Origin: Cylindrodendrum hubeiense
Lineage: Eukaryota; Ascomycota; Sordariomycetes; Hypocreales; Nectriaceae
DNA: 64,000 nucleotides
Assembly: GCA_014621425.1 (NCBI GenBank)
Contig: JAANBB010000194.1
Span: 1 to 64,000, forward strand
Reading direction: 5' to 3'
This document shows, piece after piece, positions 44,593-55,669 of the stretch. Within the stretch, counting starts at the first letter, position 1, and each line of letters begins with the position of its first letter. The position numbers and the translations under genes were made by a program. A model generated the notes under the pieces. That model searched no databases. It was given only the letters and a program-made list of their open reading frames with translations, and had not been told where the DNA came from.

Positions 44593-44901
44593 TGATTGGC
44601 TGGATAAAGTGGAGGTCGAAAGTTTGCGATTCTTAATTCACACTGTGAAAGTACATGTTCAAAATCTGGAAACGCTAAGCCCCAAACCCCGCTCTGCTGG
44701 ACAGCTCTATCTAGTGTGACTCAGAAGTCATCGAGGAGTGAGCCCTCCACTTGCCATCCCTGCACGTTGTACCATTTTTGGAACGGGGTCTTAGTTAGTG
44801 TGGGGCGTGGCTTGGGGCTTAGCGTCGCGGTTTTTTACCTGTATTTCACAGTGTTAATTCAGAATCGCAAATTGTGGACCCCTGCTTCATCTGGCCAATC
44901 A
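44593..44901. mobile_element. Fold-back / MITE-like element with ~100-bp terminal inverted repeats
   Basis: Left arm 44593-44691 and right arm 44801-44901 are inverted copies. They match over TGATTGG, TTTGCGATTCT, CACTGTGAAA and ACGCTAAGCCCCAA (44672-44685 against 44812-44825), with small indels between. About 110 bp of unrelated DNA separates the arms. There is no transposase frame, so it would be non-autonomous. A clear target-site duplication could not be fixed because the outer ends are blurred. Confidence 0.75.
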
Positions 44902-45221
44902 CTCTCTCCGATTCCAGGACCAGGAAAGTGATCCGTTGGATGAATGCTTCATGGAATGCGGCTCTTGCTAATCTCCCACCAATGTGCTTGTCAATCCCTC
45001 AACGTGTGTGTCGGCTGTCCTGCCACATGCCACTCCAAGAAGCAAACCTGACGCCGGATTGCCCATGCGTAGTATGATACGTAACTTCCTAAACGTAAGC
45101 GCGTCTTGGTGCCAACCTCTTCCTCCCACTGCCAGGGCAATTTTCGGGCTGCAATTGTACCACGTATGTCTAACACAGCAAACTCCTTTCTAGTCTAAAT
45201 ATTATTTCATTCTGGTCAGTA

Positions 45222-45626
45222 TTGTCGGGAGCTGGGCACTTCTTACAATGCGTGCTCCCAATTATTAGCACTTGCGTCCTTGGTATATTATCCTCCTCAA
45301 CAGACAAAACACTCAATCGAAAGATTCGATGGAGGTTAGCTTTGGCGTCCTTCATCATCTTAGTGAACGCTATCATTGAGTTTGTATTTTTGCTAATATG
45401 GGGGTTGCGGCTGTTTCCCATAATCTTCTCCACTTTGTTCGCTATTATTTTTGCTTATCAGGTCTTTTATCATCACTGCATAAATACACAGGATCTCACC
45501 GTCTTTGTTGATGTTATCGCTGTTTTTATTGCCTTAACGAACATTTTCCTTTCTGGTGATTCCTTCCAATTTACAATCGCGGCTCCAAACCTCCTCCGAA
45601 GTGTGTTCCTTGTTAAGGCTAAGTAA
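45222..45626 (+). other. Hydrophobic open frame, possible exon or relic of a small membrane protein
   Basis: 134 codons without any ATG. Up to four membrane-like segments are present (CVLPIISTCVLGIL, LALASFIILVNAIIEFVFLLIW, LFPIIFSTLFAIIFAYQVF, VFVDVIAVFIALTNIFL). A ..GGTCAG acceptor just before the frame could join an upstream exon, but no convincing one was found. It may also be a decayed gene next to the MITE, or an AT-rich chance frame, since such frames look hydrophobic. Confidence 0.25.
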
Positions 45627-46396
45627 CTTGCGAGATGTGATAAAGGCTACAAGAAGGAGATACCATTAGCCAACTCTGTGGCAAGACCTAGAAGAGATTG
45701 TAATATGAAAATATGAGCAAGTATAACCCGATTGTTCCACTTGATCGCTGCTAGGTCACTTACGACCGAGCGATAAACAGCGTATCCGATAGACATATAT
45801 ACTCGCTCCATAACGTTATGATTTCTCCTACAAACGTCAAGAACACAATCTCTATCGAACCTAGTAACCGACCCCTCGGCGAAACGATGGACGTGGGGCT
45901 GACATATACTTCTCAGAGAGTCTCGTCCCGCACCCGATATAACGTATCACTTTCTTCTCCAAGCATTCAGAGATATCGATTGCCAATACAGAACCGGGTG
46001 GTAAGAATCGATGTTGATTGATCTGGCTGTCCGTCTGGGCATAAACAGAACTGCAGGGGCAATCCTCTTCGGTTCCGTGACTAATACCACATGGAGATTG
46101 GATTGCATAAAGCCAAGGGACAATGTACACTAAGGGCGAGAGCCCACTTAGAGATTGTATTTGGCATACCTACGTCTGGGAAACTTCTTCTCCGTGGAGG
46201 GACTCCGATGCTGCGGGCGGGCATCACGATACTGAAACTGCGATGTAGTCATTCAAGATTACACCGTCCATCTTGGTTTTCAGGTCAATGATGGCTCAAT
46301 ACCTACTGGATTTTCGGACGAGACTTGATGAGGCGTGGGGTGAGGCGAGATAGAGCCCGACGGAGGGGCTTTCACGGGTGCTCCAACGACATACCG

Positions 46397-46589
46397 TAAA
46401 AGCGGCGGGCCAATTGTACACGTAAAACAACTTTAGATGAGGTTTTGGAAATGGGCGATACCGAAAAGGACCCAACGTGGATATTGTACCTGCTATATGC
46501 GTGTCGTTTGCGCCGCTAATAACCCGGAGTAACCCGAGGTATAAAAGAAGGGAAGAGGCAAGAAATCTAATTCTCATAATGAATAGCAT
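46397..46589 (-). pseudogene. Possible first exon or relic of a secreted protein
   Basis: From ATG 46589 or 46577 a hydrophobic leader is followed by GANDTHIAG and a segment ending NWPAAFT just before GTATGT. No downstream exon keeps an open, recognisable protein. Either the gene is truncated or this is chance. Low support. Confidence 0.2.
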
Positions 46590-46867
46590 TGATAGTATAG
46601 CCAGGAGTTTTGATTCAGACAAATAAATGAGGCCAATGGATTGTAAATTGATCCTGATGGATCATCTCTTATCTGAAGCCATGGCCGTCAATGTCCATCT
46701 ATCTAAAATGTCCTCTGACAACTATCTACTACATTCTTTGGTGTTGGACCAATGATTTATGCACCAAGTGGAACTATCTGTTGAAGATATCCCGCCCTGC
46801 GTTTCGAAAAGAATATAATCATCAAACTGCGGTCTGAGGCAGTTCGCTATCCGTGACGCAACAAGCT

Positions 46868-47677
46868 TTAGCCAGTCCACACGTACAGGATACTGGGGTC
46901 ATGGACGTTCGGATTGAAAGTGATGTGCTGTGGCTTCGTCTTCATAATGGATGTTTCGAAGCTTCCGTCTTTGATAGCGATGTTCGCTGGCTTGAAGGAT
47001 CCCCAGTTCATAAGCTTGTCTCGAAGACCCTTGTTCGGCCAGCCGCCGTAACTGAGCAGGGGGGCCTTGATCCACTTGCCGCGATGGTTCTCCGGCGGCT
47101 CATCTCCAGCAGTGGCAAATCGGAAGTTGTGCGTTCCAGCTCCGTCTTTGTGGTAGACAATCTTGGGAGCAAGGCCTTCAAAGCGCACATCGGCGGCAAT
47201 CTTCGTATACCATTTGCTGTGCTGGCTCACCGATACATATGCAGGCCTGGAGTTGGTGATCCACACAGCAATGTGCTCCCAGTCGAATCTATGGCCGGTA
47301 ATGGCGCCATCCTTCTCGAAATAGTAATCATAGATAATAACACACCAGCCGTTGTTGCAACGTGCGCGACTGTACACTTGGCTGTTGTCCAAGTCGCTGG
47401 CATCGCGGCAGTCTTTCGCCCAGTTGGATGCCGCCTCGTTCAGGCCTTTGTCGATGTTGCCGTTGATGTCAATGGCTGGTACGTTGTAACATCCATCTTT
47501 GTCGAAGTCCAAGACAGGCTGGAGAAGAATTTCGGTCATGGTAGCCCCGGATTTCATCCCCCTAGGTGGGGCAGTGCTGCCATCTCCGGACAGACTGGCG
47601 TTGGTCACAATGGCGAGACCAAACAGGGCAACCGCAGCCGCCCAGCCAAAATCCCGTTTGAAAGATAACTGGCCCAT
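46868..47677 (-). CDS. NLP: necrosis- and ethylene-inducing peptide-like protein (269 aa)
   Basis: Single exon from ATG 47677. A hydrophobic N-terminal segment (about 11-27) serves as a signal peptide or anchor. The NPP1 domain fills the rest. It includes the DGCYNVPAID and RCNNGWCVIIYDYYFEKD blocks and the family heptapeptide region GHRFDWE at residues 128-134. Four cysteines (63, 90, 107, 112) are visible in the N-terminal half. NLPs are secreted, bind plant sphingolipids and damage eudicot membranes; non-cytolytic members also exist, so activity cannot be read from sequence. The gene appears intact. It sits alone between gene-poor stretches, which suits a plant-interaction accessory gene. 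Confidence 0.93.
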   Translation of the reverse strand: MGQLSFKRDFGWAAAVALFGLAIVTNASLSGDGSTAPPRGMKSGATMTEILLQPVLDFDKDGCYNVPAIDINGNIDKGLNEAASNWAKDCRDASDLDNSQVYSRARCNNGWCVIIYDYYFEKDGAITGHRFDWEHIAVWITNSRPAYVSVSQHSKWYTKIAADVRFEGLAPKIVYHKDGAGTHNFRFATAGDEPPENHRGKWIKAPLLSYGGWPNKGLRDKLMNWGSFKPANIAIKDGSFETSIMKTKPQHITFNPNVHDPSILYVWTG

Positions 47678-49771
47678 GATTGGGTATTATCTCAAGACCC
47701 GTGAAGGATATTGACTGCAAAAGTATCTGAGCTTGGATGTGGAGAAGCACGAATGCTGTAAGAGAGGATTGGCAATGAGCGGCCTGGAACTCTGGCTGCT
47801 GCGAGCTTGATAGATAGGATGCCAATAACTGACATCGACAGCACTATGCTACTTATACTTCCCTTGAGCTCAACGACCAAGCCTACCCCAGAACTTACAA
47901 TCCGATGCTCTACGTTAAATTATGCTTAGAACCATGTGGGTCATCAATTTGCTGACTCAAGTTGGTAAGCATCAGCGAGGTTAACTCCCGTGGCATCAAG
48001 ATCAGCTCATTGGTGGCGAGTGGTGCGGCTGATGAGTTGGAGCACAGTAACGAGCGAGGCCATCGCCTTGCCACTCGACATGCTGATTAGATTGGCCACC
48101 CCACAGTCTCGTGTTAGTCACTCTAGTCGCCTGGGTGCATGGGGAAGCTCTTAGAGAAGTCCAATATTCCCGCTAATGCTCTACCATCATTTCAGTGGCT
48201 AAAAAGGTAATATGTCAGCAATACGAATACCACGTCGCAAACTGTAAGTCGCTCGTATAGATGAGTCGCTGACACTGGGTCCTGGCGAATGCATAACCCA
48301 AGCCGCCTCCGTGTCTCCGCAGTCCAATACACCTGGGTAACTAGCCTGTAAGCGCCCAGTTCCTAGTCTGGTTTCACGTTTGGACCGCGCTAGTAGTACT
48401 GTCACTAAAGTCAAGCTGCATTCCCCGCCAACGTAATCATGTGGGCGTGGCACTCTCAAATCGGCCAAAAACCGACATACCTATAGAGCCGATGCACCTC
48501 AGGGCGATTAAATCCGTTTTAGGCAGGTACTCGGCTAAACAACTTCAGTGCTGTGACTTGGGTATGGAATATCAGCACCAAAGGCCAGCATACTCTTAGG
48601 AAGTGTGTAATGAATGCTATCAATAAACGGCAGGTTGACTGTAATAGATACAATTGGGAGACTTGCATTAGGATATCAAGCCAGCGAAAATAGTTATTTC
48701 GTATCTATTCGAAACCGATGCGTAGGTTGGGTTTGGAATCGCGGGAAAGCTCCGGGTTGATGACCACCACCACTGCCACTCGAAATATGCTGCGCCATAA
48801 ATTTACATACAGAGGCAGGGTTACGCCCCTGGCGTGGAGAGAGTTGGTTATAGCGTGATGGCTGGTATCTGATCCGTACCAAGTGGCAATACGAGCTGAG
48901 GAATCATCCTTCCACAGTAGACGAAGAGCTGAAAATTTTAGGATCGCCTAGTGCGAAAAGGAGTACGAGATTCCAAAGCATATTTAAGCATGGTCTGACC
49001 AGCGCATAATGAACCAATAAAATCAGCGAACTTTTACGCTAAAATGCACTGCATGCTCATGGGTCCCATGGCCCCAAAGACGTAAGATATATTTGGTTAC
49101 GCTCCCACCGACTCATATCCACGTCGCGTTTTCTCAGCTTGTGAGCAGTTAGTGGTTCTCGATATGCTTATGCTATGCATATCTATTCCCGCAGCTTTAT
49201 ACAGTCACATAGCAGTTTAGCATCGCACTACCCAGCGCTAAACAGGGTGCCAAATTCCTTGGTCAGATCTCAATGCACACAAAAGTGTCCTGAAAAGAGT
49301 ATTGCTATTCGCACACTAAAATCACATGACCCCCATTTTCTTTCTCGCCCCAAATTTTGCATCTTCCCTCTGTCACCCGTAATTTGCGGTGTAAGTCAGG
49401 GAATGCACCCAACAAGGAGTGAATTCCACTATTATTGCACATCGCGATAGCCTGCGAGCCTAATCACAGGCAAATTGGTTTATAAACACATCTCCGTAGT
49501 TTCTGAATTTCTTTTTTTTTTTTACCATTTTTGAGCTGGCTCAGTTGTTATTCATGCTCGCGAGGTGGCTGCTGCAGTGGCTGCTACTGCGGCTATGTTT
49601 GCGACTGTTGGGCAACCGGGATGACTTCCTTCGTGGCTGAAGATTTCAGGGCCCTTCCTCCTCTGCCACGTCCTCTCCTGGTTCCCCAGCCCCTTGTCTT
49701 TGTATGCGATTGAGATCCTCTGATAGATATCGTGCAGCAAATATTCCTGGCAGCAGTAGATTGGTGATGAG
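47678..49771. other. Intergenic region, 2.1 kb, no supported gene
   Basis: NLP promoter at the left. Several short frames on both strands have no family similarity. A poly-T tract lies near 49510-49523. Nothing else is recognised. Confidence 0.45.
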
Positions 49772-51295
49772 TCAATCAGAAGATAATAACCACCCATCCG
49801 TATTCCAGAGCCAATCCTCGAATTCCTCCTCACTTATGTGCTGCGGAGGTTCCCAGTTACTGTCGTAGCATTGCATCCGTGCACCATATAAGGGGTGGTC
49901 GACAGGCCGATCGGCAAACCGTTTAAAGGCGATGGTTACCGGGTTGTCATCCCCCGAAAGTAGTTTGCGAGCGGAATAAGCTTTCTCGGCAAAGACCTTC
50001 GCTCGTGACTTGTCCCCAATTATGGCCGCTATTTGGAAGGCCATAAAGCACGCGTTCGAAAGCCTCATATCTCGAATGCCTTCTTCTTCTAACAACTCGA
50101 ATAGCTGACGTACTTGGCGATATACCTCGGTAGAGCGCCTGGAGACCTCGTCCGGGTTGACGAGATCGCCATTATCCTCGATGGACTGGATCTGAGCGAG
50201 TCGTTCATCGTTGCGAAGGCGTGCAGATAATGGCAGTGAACAGAGTCCACACGCACAGAAAAAAGAGAACCCGTCCATCAGATAACGCTGACGCTCTATA
50301 TAGCCCATCGAGACACCACTTATATACGAGATCGTAATCTCATCACCAGTCTGGATGTCGTCCAAAGCGTGTACGGTCAAGGAACTCAGGCTGGAGTTCC
50401 ACATCTGTTGTGCGTTGGGCTGACACGAATGGTTAATCCGTGATGCCTTAATAAACAACCCGCCGTTGCCACTATCGTTGCCAGCCAATGGAAGCATATT
50501 TGTTTGCACAATTCCCAATAAGGGGCTGTATCTGCGTCCATGGACGTTCTGCAGTGCAAAGAAGGCTCGTTGCTGTTCTCTTGAGAGGCTCCTCACTTGT
50601 CGCAAAACGATACTCTCGGCGGAGTCAACATCCCCCATGGAATCAGGTAACTTAAAGATCGGGGCCTCTAGCAGTATTCGTGTGCCTCTGGGGATATTGG
50701 AGGTTGCGATTATGCCCTGGCCTTTGCTCTGTATAGGTTGAATGGCGTACAGCTCATTGTCGCTATCTGGCACACTGCTGCTTTGGTGCGGGTCATTCTG
50801 GTTTGTTTCCTTCCGTTCCGGTTTCCTTTGCTCCTCGTTTTCCTCTGATCCCAGCTCTCCTATTCGCCTCTCCGCTGCGCGAATCTCATTCCAGTTATAA
50901 CAACCACGTTGGAGAATACACGCACCGAACTCATTACTTTCATGCCAGAAGTAAACCCGGTCTCCCAAATGTTGCCTCGCAATCTTGTAAACTATCCTTA
51001 TATGCGGCTCAGCGACTGACCTACCGCTGACTTTAGAGCTGAATCGCAGGAAGTGCTGACACCGGCGCGGTATACGTGGATGTTCGCCAACCATAAACTC
51101 GATGTAGGAGCATTCGGACGCCGCGTTCACACGTACAACGTTATCGCTGTCCGCCACGACCGTCGGATTTGTTCTGTCGTCGAGGTGCAGGCCGTATGCC
51201 TCAAGGACCTCGCACAAGAAGAGCTCGTACCGTGTTTTATTCGCATCAGTGCGTTCCAAGGGTGGGTATATATCGAAACCGCAGTCTATGCCCAT
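49772..51295 (-). CDS. SET-domain protein (507 aa)
   Basis: Single exon from ATG 51295. The N-terminal 175 residues match no family I know and end in a charged linker. The SET domain runs from about 182 to 352: YAIQPIQSKGQGIIATSNIPRGTRIL opens it, NHSCQPNA (288-295) and GDEITISY (317-324) form the AdoMet and lysine channel, and FFCACGLC (345-352) is the post-SET zinc site. This is the split, SMYD-like or fungal SET class, which methylates lysines on histones or other proteins. A helical C-terminal part ends in EEEFEDWLW. Location and substrate are unknown. Confidence 0.9.
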   Translation of the reverse strand: MGIDCGFDIYPPLERTDANKTRYELFLCEVLEAYGLHLDDRTNPTVVADSDNVVRVNAASECSYIEFMVGEHPRIPRRCQHFLRFSSKVSGRSVAEPHIRIVYKIARQHLGDRVYFWHESNEFGACILQRGCYNWNEIRAAERRIGELGSEENEEQRKPERKETNQNDPHQSSSVPDSDNELYAIQPIQSKGQGIIATSNIPRGTRILLEAPIFKLPDSMGDVDSAESIVLRQVRSLSREQQRAFFALQNVHGRRYSPLLGIVQTNMLPLAGNDSGNGGLFIKASRINHSCQPNAQQMWNSSLSSLTVHALDDIQTGDEITISYISGVSMGYIERQRYLMDGFSFFCACGLCSLPLSARLRNDERLAQIQSIEDNGDLVNPDEVSRRSTEVYRQVRQLFELLEEEGIRDMRLSNACFMAFQIAAIIGDKSRAKVFAEKAYSARKLLSGDDNPVTIAFKRFADRPVDHPLYGARMQCYDSNWEPPQHISEEEFEDWLWNTDGWLLSSD

Positions 51296-52502
51296 TGTTG
51301 GTTATGGATTACCGTCTGTGGAGGGGCGGGGGATGTGTTACTGTGATCGAGGCTTGGATTTCAATGCCAGCAAAGCTCGCGGCGGATGACGGTAAAATAT
51401 TGCTCCGGAAGTCACCACAACTTCGATAGGATACGACTGTACAATGCAAGTGAGACGCTTAAACACGGCTTTAGTCTGCCTTTTTGAGTATAATATCCCG
51501 AAGGGTGTAGCGAATGGTTCACACGTACCAACCCTTGAGTCTTTGGATTGCTATGACATTCCCATTGTTTATGGATAGGCAAACCCGTTCTAAGGATTGA
51601 CACCTACACTGTTCAGTAGAAATGCAGTCAAGTATTAATGTTACAATTAGATGCGAGGCGACGACCTCGATACAGGCTATGGAGGCAGGCTGCTGTACGG
51701 TGAAACATGTTCCATCAACTGCGCTACCCTGGACGGCCGCCGATGATGTGCCGTGGAACTTCGCCATGTATTAGTAGTATGTTTATACACATAGCTATGT
51801 AATCTTCTAGAACTTTTGATGACTTACTTACTCCCTCATTATTACGTCAAATATAATTTCACAGGTGAGTCTTTCCCATTTTCTTTGTTTGTTTGTCCAA
51901 TATCAAAATGATTGACAATGGAAGATTTTTACGACACGGCGTCGCCAATGTCGCTTCTCGCCATCAGGGTAGACAGCACTTCACGACTTCGTCTCCCCAT
52001 CTTATTATTTTTGGGCAGCTGTAGGGCTCAGGCACCGAAGAAAGTCAAGCTCAAACTAAAATGAATGCGTTTGATGATATTTTGATGAGGTCAGTGATCA
52101 ATAGCACTGGGCTCCAGATGCAGCAACTTATTCAAAAGTAAATCGCCAGTCCGGAACTCACAACTTGACTTGGGAAGATCATGAACCGAGCAATGGGTGT
52201 GAGGAAGCCACAATGTGAGAAGCTAGAACTTGCGCGAAGAAGTACGGAAGAATAGACAGTAGGAGTTTCGTTAAGGCAGTTTTGGGATATTGTTGTAGAG
52301 ACGAGCAAAGCCAAAACAGTGAAATTTCAAAGTTTAGGATGCCGATGCATGTCAAGGAGAAGCGTGGGTACTTTTCTTTGCATGACTAGGGCTTATTATT
52401 GCTTTGTTTCGATCGAAGCAGGAACCAATCCCAAAACATCCCCGGAGGAGAAGCACAACGTCACTGGAAATTGGATTTCCACTACCGCATTATCTCAGCT
52501 AA
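51296..52502. other. Intergenic region, 1.2 kb
   Basis: SET gene promoter and 3' flank of the MFS pump. A minus-strand frame of 82 codons (51519-51767) starts with GC-ending codons (MAKFHGTSSAAVQG) for about 45 codons and may be a small gene, but there is no further support. Confidence 0.4.
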
Positions 52503-54704
52503 CTATTCATCTCCAAGTCCCTCCTCTGGGGAAATCTTGTCTCGATGTTTTCCATCCTCTAAGGGCGCTTCAACATGGGCTGTCATGCTCGTAGCCACAG
52601 GCTGCAGGAAAATAGTCACTGTAGTCGATTAGAACTCGTGTATTACCCAGGGTCGCAGAATGATTGAGTTACTTACAAATAGCCGTGATGGCTCCAATCA
52701 CCGCATTTGCGATCCACACAAACTCAAAGGATTTCACTGTGACGAGCTTCAATGCATGTTCTGCTGCAACTAGCACCATATTGGTTACGCCAGAAACATT
52801 AGTGATGCCAGTGGGATCTGGTGAGAAGAAGACTTTCATAAATTCCTCGACGGATGAGTTTGGTAGACCGGCTTCGATGGCCGCGCTTGCAACCGACGGC
52901 GCTTGGTGGGCTTTCGTAGGTTAGTCACCGCTGTTCTGTGATTAGGAGCCAAGTCTTACCTGCTATGTAGTTGCCATGGACAGTTGCGAAAATAGTGATA
53001 CCGATAATACCGCCCAGCGCTCTGATTGAGGCAAGTAAGGTCCCAGCGGTTCCTCTATAAATTCGGTTAGCGCAAGAAATCGCTCGCCAGAATTTGCTTC
53101 ACTGACAGTAGATGAGAAGGAACGGCGTAGGTAAGTACAACTACTGGAATCACCGTTGTGACACCAATGCCGAGACCAATAAGACCAGTAAAGACAAGCA
53201 TCATGGCCTTTCGGGACGGAGTGATCAGGGCGAGAAGGCCACAGAATACAGCAATCAATACCATGGAGATGGTAAGGATCCTTCGGTAATTATTATAGAC
53301 CCCCAGGACGTACGCAGAGCCAAGAATTCCGCCTATGAGGCAGACGTTCAGCGGGAGCTTCAAAAAGATGTCAGTACTTGTTTGTAACAATGCTCTATTC
53401 AGGGACGGTCTCACAAGATAGATGCTGATTATAATTGGGTCGTGTGTAAAGAGGCCGGCAATTTCCTGAGGAAGAAAGGCGTTCACTCCATAAAGCAGCA
53501 TCCCGTCGACAAATGATACTGAAAGAATAAGCGCAAAGTTCCGCGATTCGAAAAACCTATGGTCCATGAGGCCATCGTTGCGCCCGTAAGTTTCTGGCGA
53601 TGTTGAGTTAGTCTCATACGAGCCAATCTTTGTCGGAGTAGAATTACCAACCATAGATGCCGAATCCAAAAAAGTATGCAGAGCCAACTGCCAATAACGA
53701 GATGACCTTTGCGTCGCTCCAAGAATATGTGTGGCCGCCCCAGACAAGTGCTATTACAATCATGACAACTCCGCATACGAGTAGGACCAGTCCCACTAGA
53801 TCAACAGACTTGAACGCTGTCTTCGTGCTCAATTCTCGGCGAAGTCGGGTCGGTGGGGGGTTGTACACGGCGATGATCCCAAGTGCACATGTGCCGAAGA
53901 AAATAGCATTCAGGTAGTAAACCCATCGCCAACCTGAGGGGGACATCTTGACAAAGGCGCCAGCTGTTATGACCTTTGCATTAGGGGATATTCTTAAGAG
54001 TAAGAGAAGTATTATAGTAGACTTACCCGCTAGTAAGACCACAATCGCGATGATTCCGTTGATGGTCCCCATTAATCCTTGGGCGAAGCTTCGGTGTTTT
54101 GCGAGGACAACCTCCATGCTGGCGGGAATGACCAAAAGCTGCGGTCGTGGTCAGATTGCTTGATTATAAAAGGAAATGGGGTATTGGCTTAGATACTAAC
54201 GAAGAGAGAAGAGCCTGTGCCTGTAATAGCTTGGCCAACAATGATGACCTCCACTGACTTTGCAGTTGCTGCAACGAGATTTCCGACGACTCCAAGGCCA
54301 CCACCCGCAACAATAAGCCAACGCTTACCGAATCTATCGGACAGAGTACCCTGCCCAAAGAAATTAGCATATTCATGAAGCGAGAAGTTTTCAGGCGTAA
54401 TGGCTTTTCCTACCCAAACAGGCTGAAGACCAATTAGAGGAAACAAGGCAGCGTTTGGAACCCAAGAAGAAATTGAGGAGCCCCCAAGTGCATCAACAGC
54501 AAAGCTGTAGGTTGTTGAAGGGCCAATATTTGCCATGGTGCAGGTGCCCCAAGTAAAGCCCATGACTAAAAGTGCCAAATATGTGCGCATCGAGAGTCTG
54601 TATGACTCTTCGATGGATTCGGCCCGGAAATTGGCGTCCATGGTGGTTTTGTTCACCGCATCCACATGTTCGGCTCGAGGTGTTTCAGCTTTGATTTCAG
54701 TCAT
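52503..54704 (-). CDS. MFS drug/toxin efflux pump, Tri12-like, 14 TM (598 aa)
   Basis: Eight exons, complement(52503..52618, 52677..52910, 52960..53054, 53107..53593, 53652..53963, 54027..54138, 54201..54350, 54414..54704). All seven introns (49-63 bp) fit phase; the first is 63 bp and stays open in frame. The start is ATG 54704. Key motifs are GPSTTYSFAVDALGG, LQPVWGTLSDRFGKRW (motif A), SFAQGLMGTINGI and SGWRWVYYLNAIFFG. The C-terminal half includes LGTAGTLLASIRALGGIIGITIFATVHGNYI. This is the fungal trichothecene-efflux (Tri12/DHA2-like) family that exports toxic or secondary compounds, or siderophores, across the plasma membrane. It is divergent from a CocE-type hydrolase, hinting at joint handling of an esterified compound (inference). 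Confidence 0.92.
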
Positions 54705-55669
54705 GATAGAGGCTCGTTCGTTTGCGAGATAGAATTTGGAATGTTGCCCAGAAGTGTGAGCCAGTATCATTGATAAAGCTGCAGATGATTGGAGTTTATG
54801 TATCGGGCCTGAATAATACTCGGAGCCAATGAGGACGATTTCATCGGAACCTAAGAGCTGTACCCCAGGATCTCTAAATAAGGTTTGGAGCATCCGAAGC
54901 AGAGTGCGGGGAAGCGTGGGGTGGTAGCGTAGGCCGGGATCTCCGTGAGTGCTCCGACCCCTGAGCACATAATCTGTACTATATATCTCGGAGTCCGGTG
55001 GTGATGTTCATCCCGAGCTCTAGCAAGACGCTGCGGAATATTTTCCGCTTTATCTTTACTGCATTCATTCTCCAATGCGTGTCCTACAGGGCCTACAGGG
55101 TCGAGCTACCGCAACCAATCCAATCTACATCAGACCATGTACACTCCAGTCATCAAATTTTCAATCAGGCTAGATCAGCTTGTCACCAGCGAGTTCGTGG
55201 GACGACAGGTGGGAAGTTATGTCACAAAGTTTCGTGCTGCGCGATATGAACAAGGCCTGTTTTCCATCCCAAGCCGTAAATTATATAGGAATTGGCAAGG
55301 TGTAAGCTGGACCAGAATCATTCTTAGGCCATAATTAGTTAGGTTCAATTCGGGGTATCACCGCTTACTTGCGGCTTAACACATTGACCTGCGAGTCTTC
55401 CAGGTCTAGACTGTCGGGTCGGAATCTCCAAGTCCCGAAGCATGTGTTCCGATTTGTAGAAGACTGATGGCTGCCGATTGGAACGTACAACTTCTTCGAA
55501 TTCTTACTAATCTGGGTCAAGTTGTATTTATGTCGACTCGTCGCTTGCGGACTCCTCAAAACAAGCACACCTCCATTAAAGAATCCGACTGAGCAAGAAC
55601 TGGAACAAAGGAATTCTTAATTGAGTCGTGGCCGTGAAACCTCAACCAAAGTAATGGAGCTCCATACAC
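54705..55669. promoter_or_regulatory. Divergent promoter of the MFS pump and the CocE-type hydrolase
   Basis: 965 bp. The frames present are short or are upstream extensions of the pump frame without initiation support. No recognised operator. Confidence 0.5.

Larger units (their letters stand above)
44902..46867. other. Gene-poor stretch between the MITE and the NLP gene
   Basis: No complete gene. It holds the hydrophobic frame at 45222-45626 and, on the minus strand, a short frame with a signal-peptide-like start at 46577 (MRIRFLASSLLLYLGLLRVISG). That frame runs to a GTATGT donor near 46397 but no continuation was found. Confidence 0.4.

Noticed and set aside
46853..47668. 271-codon plus-strand frame opposite the NLP gene
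   Set aside because: Full antisense shadow of a clear NPP1 domain; it starts without a proper ATG context or family similarity.
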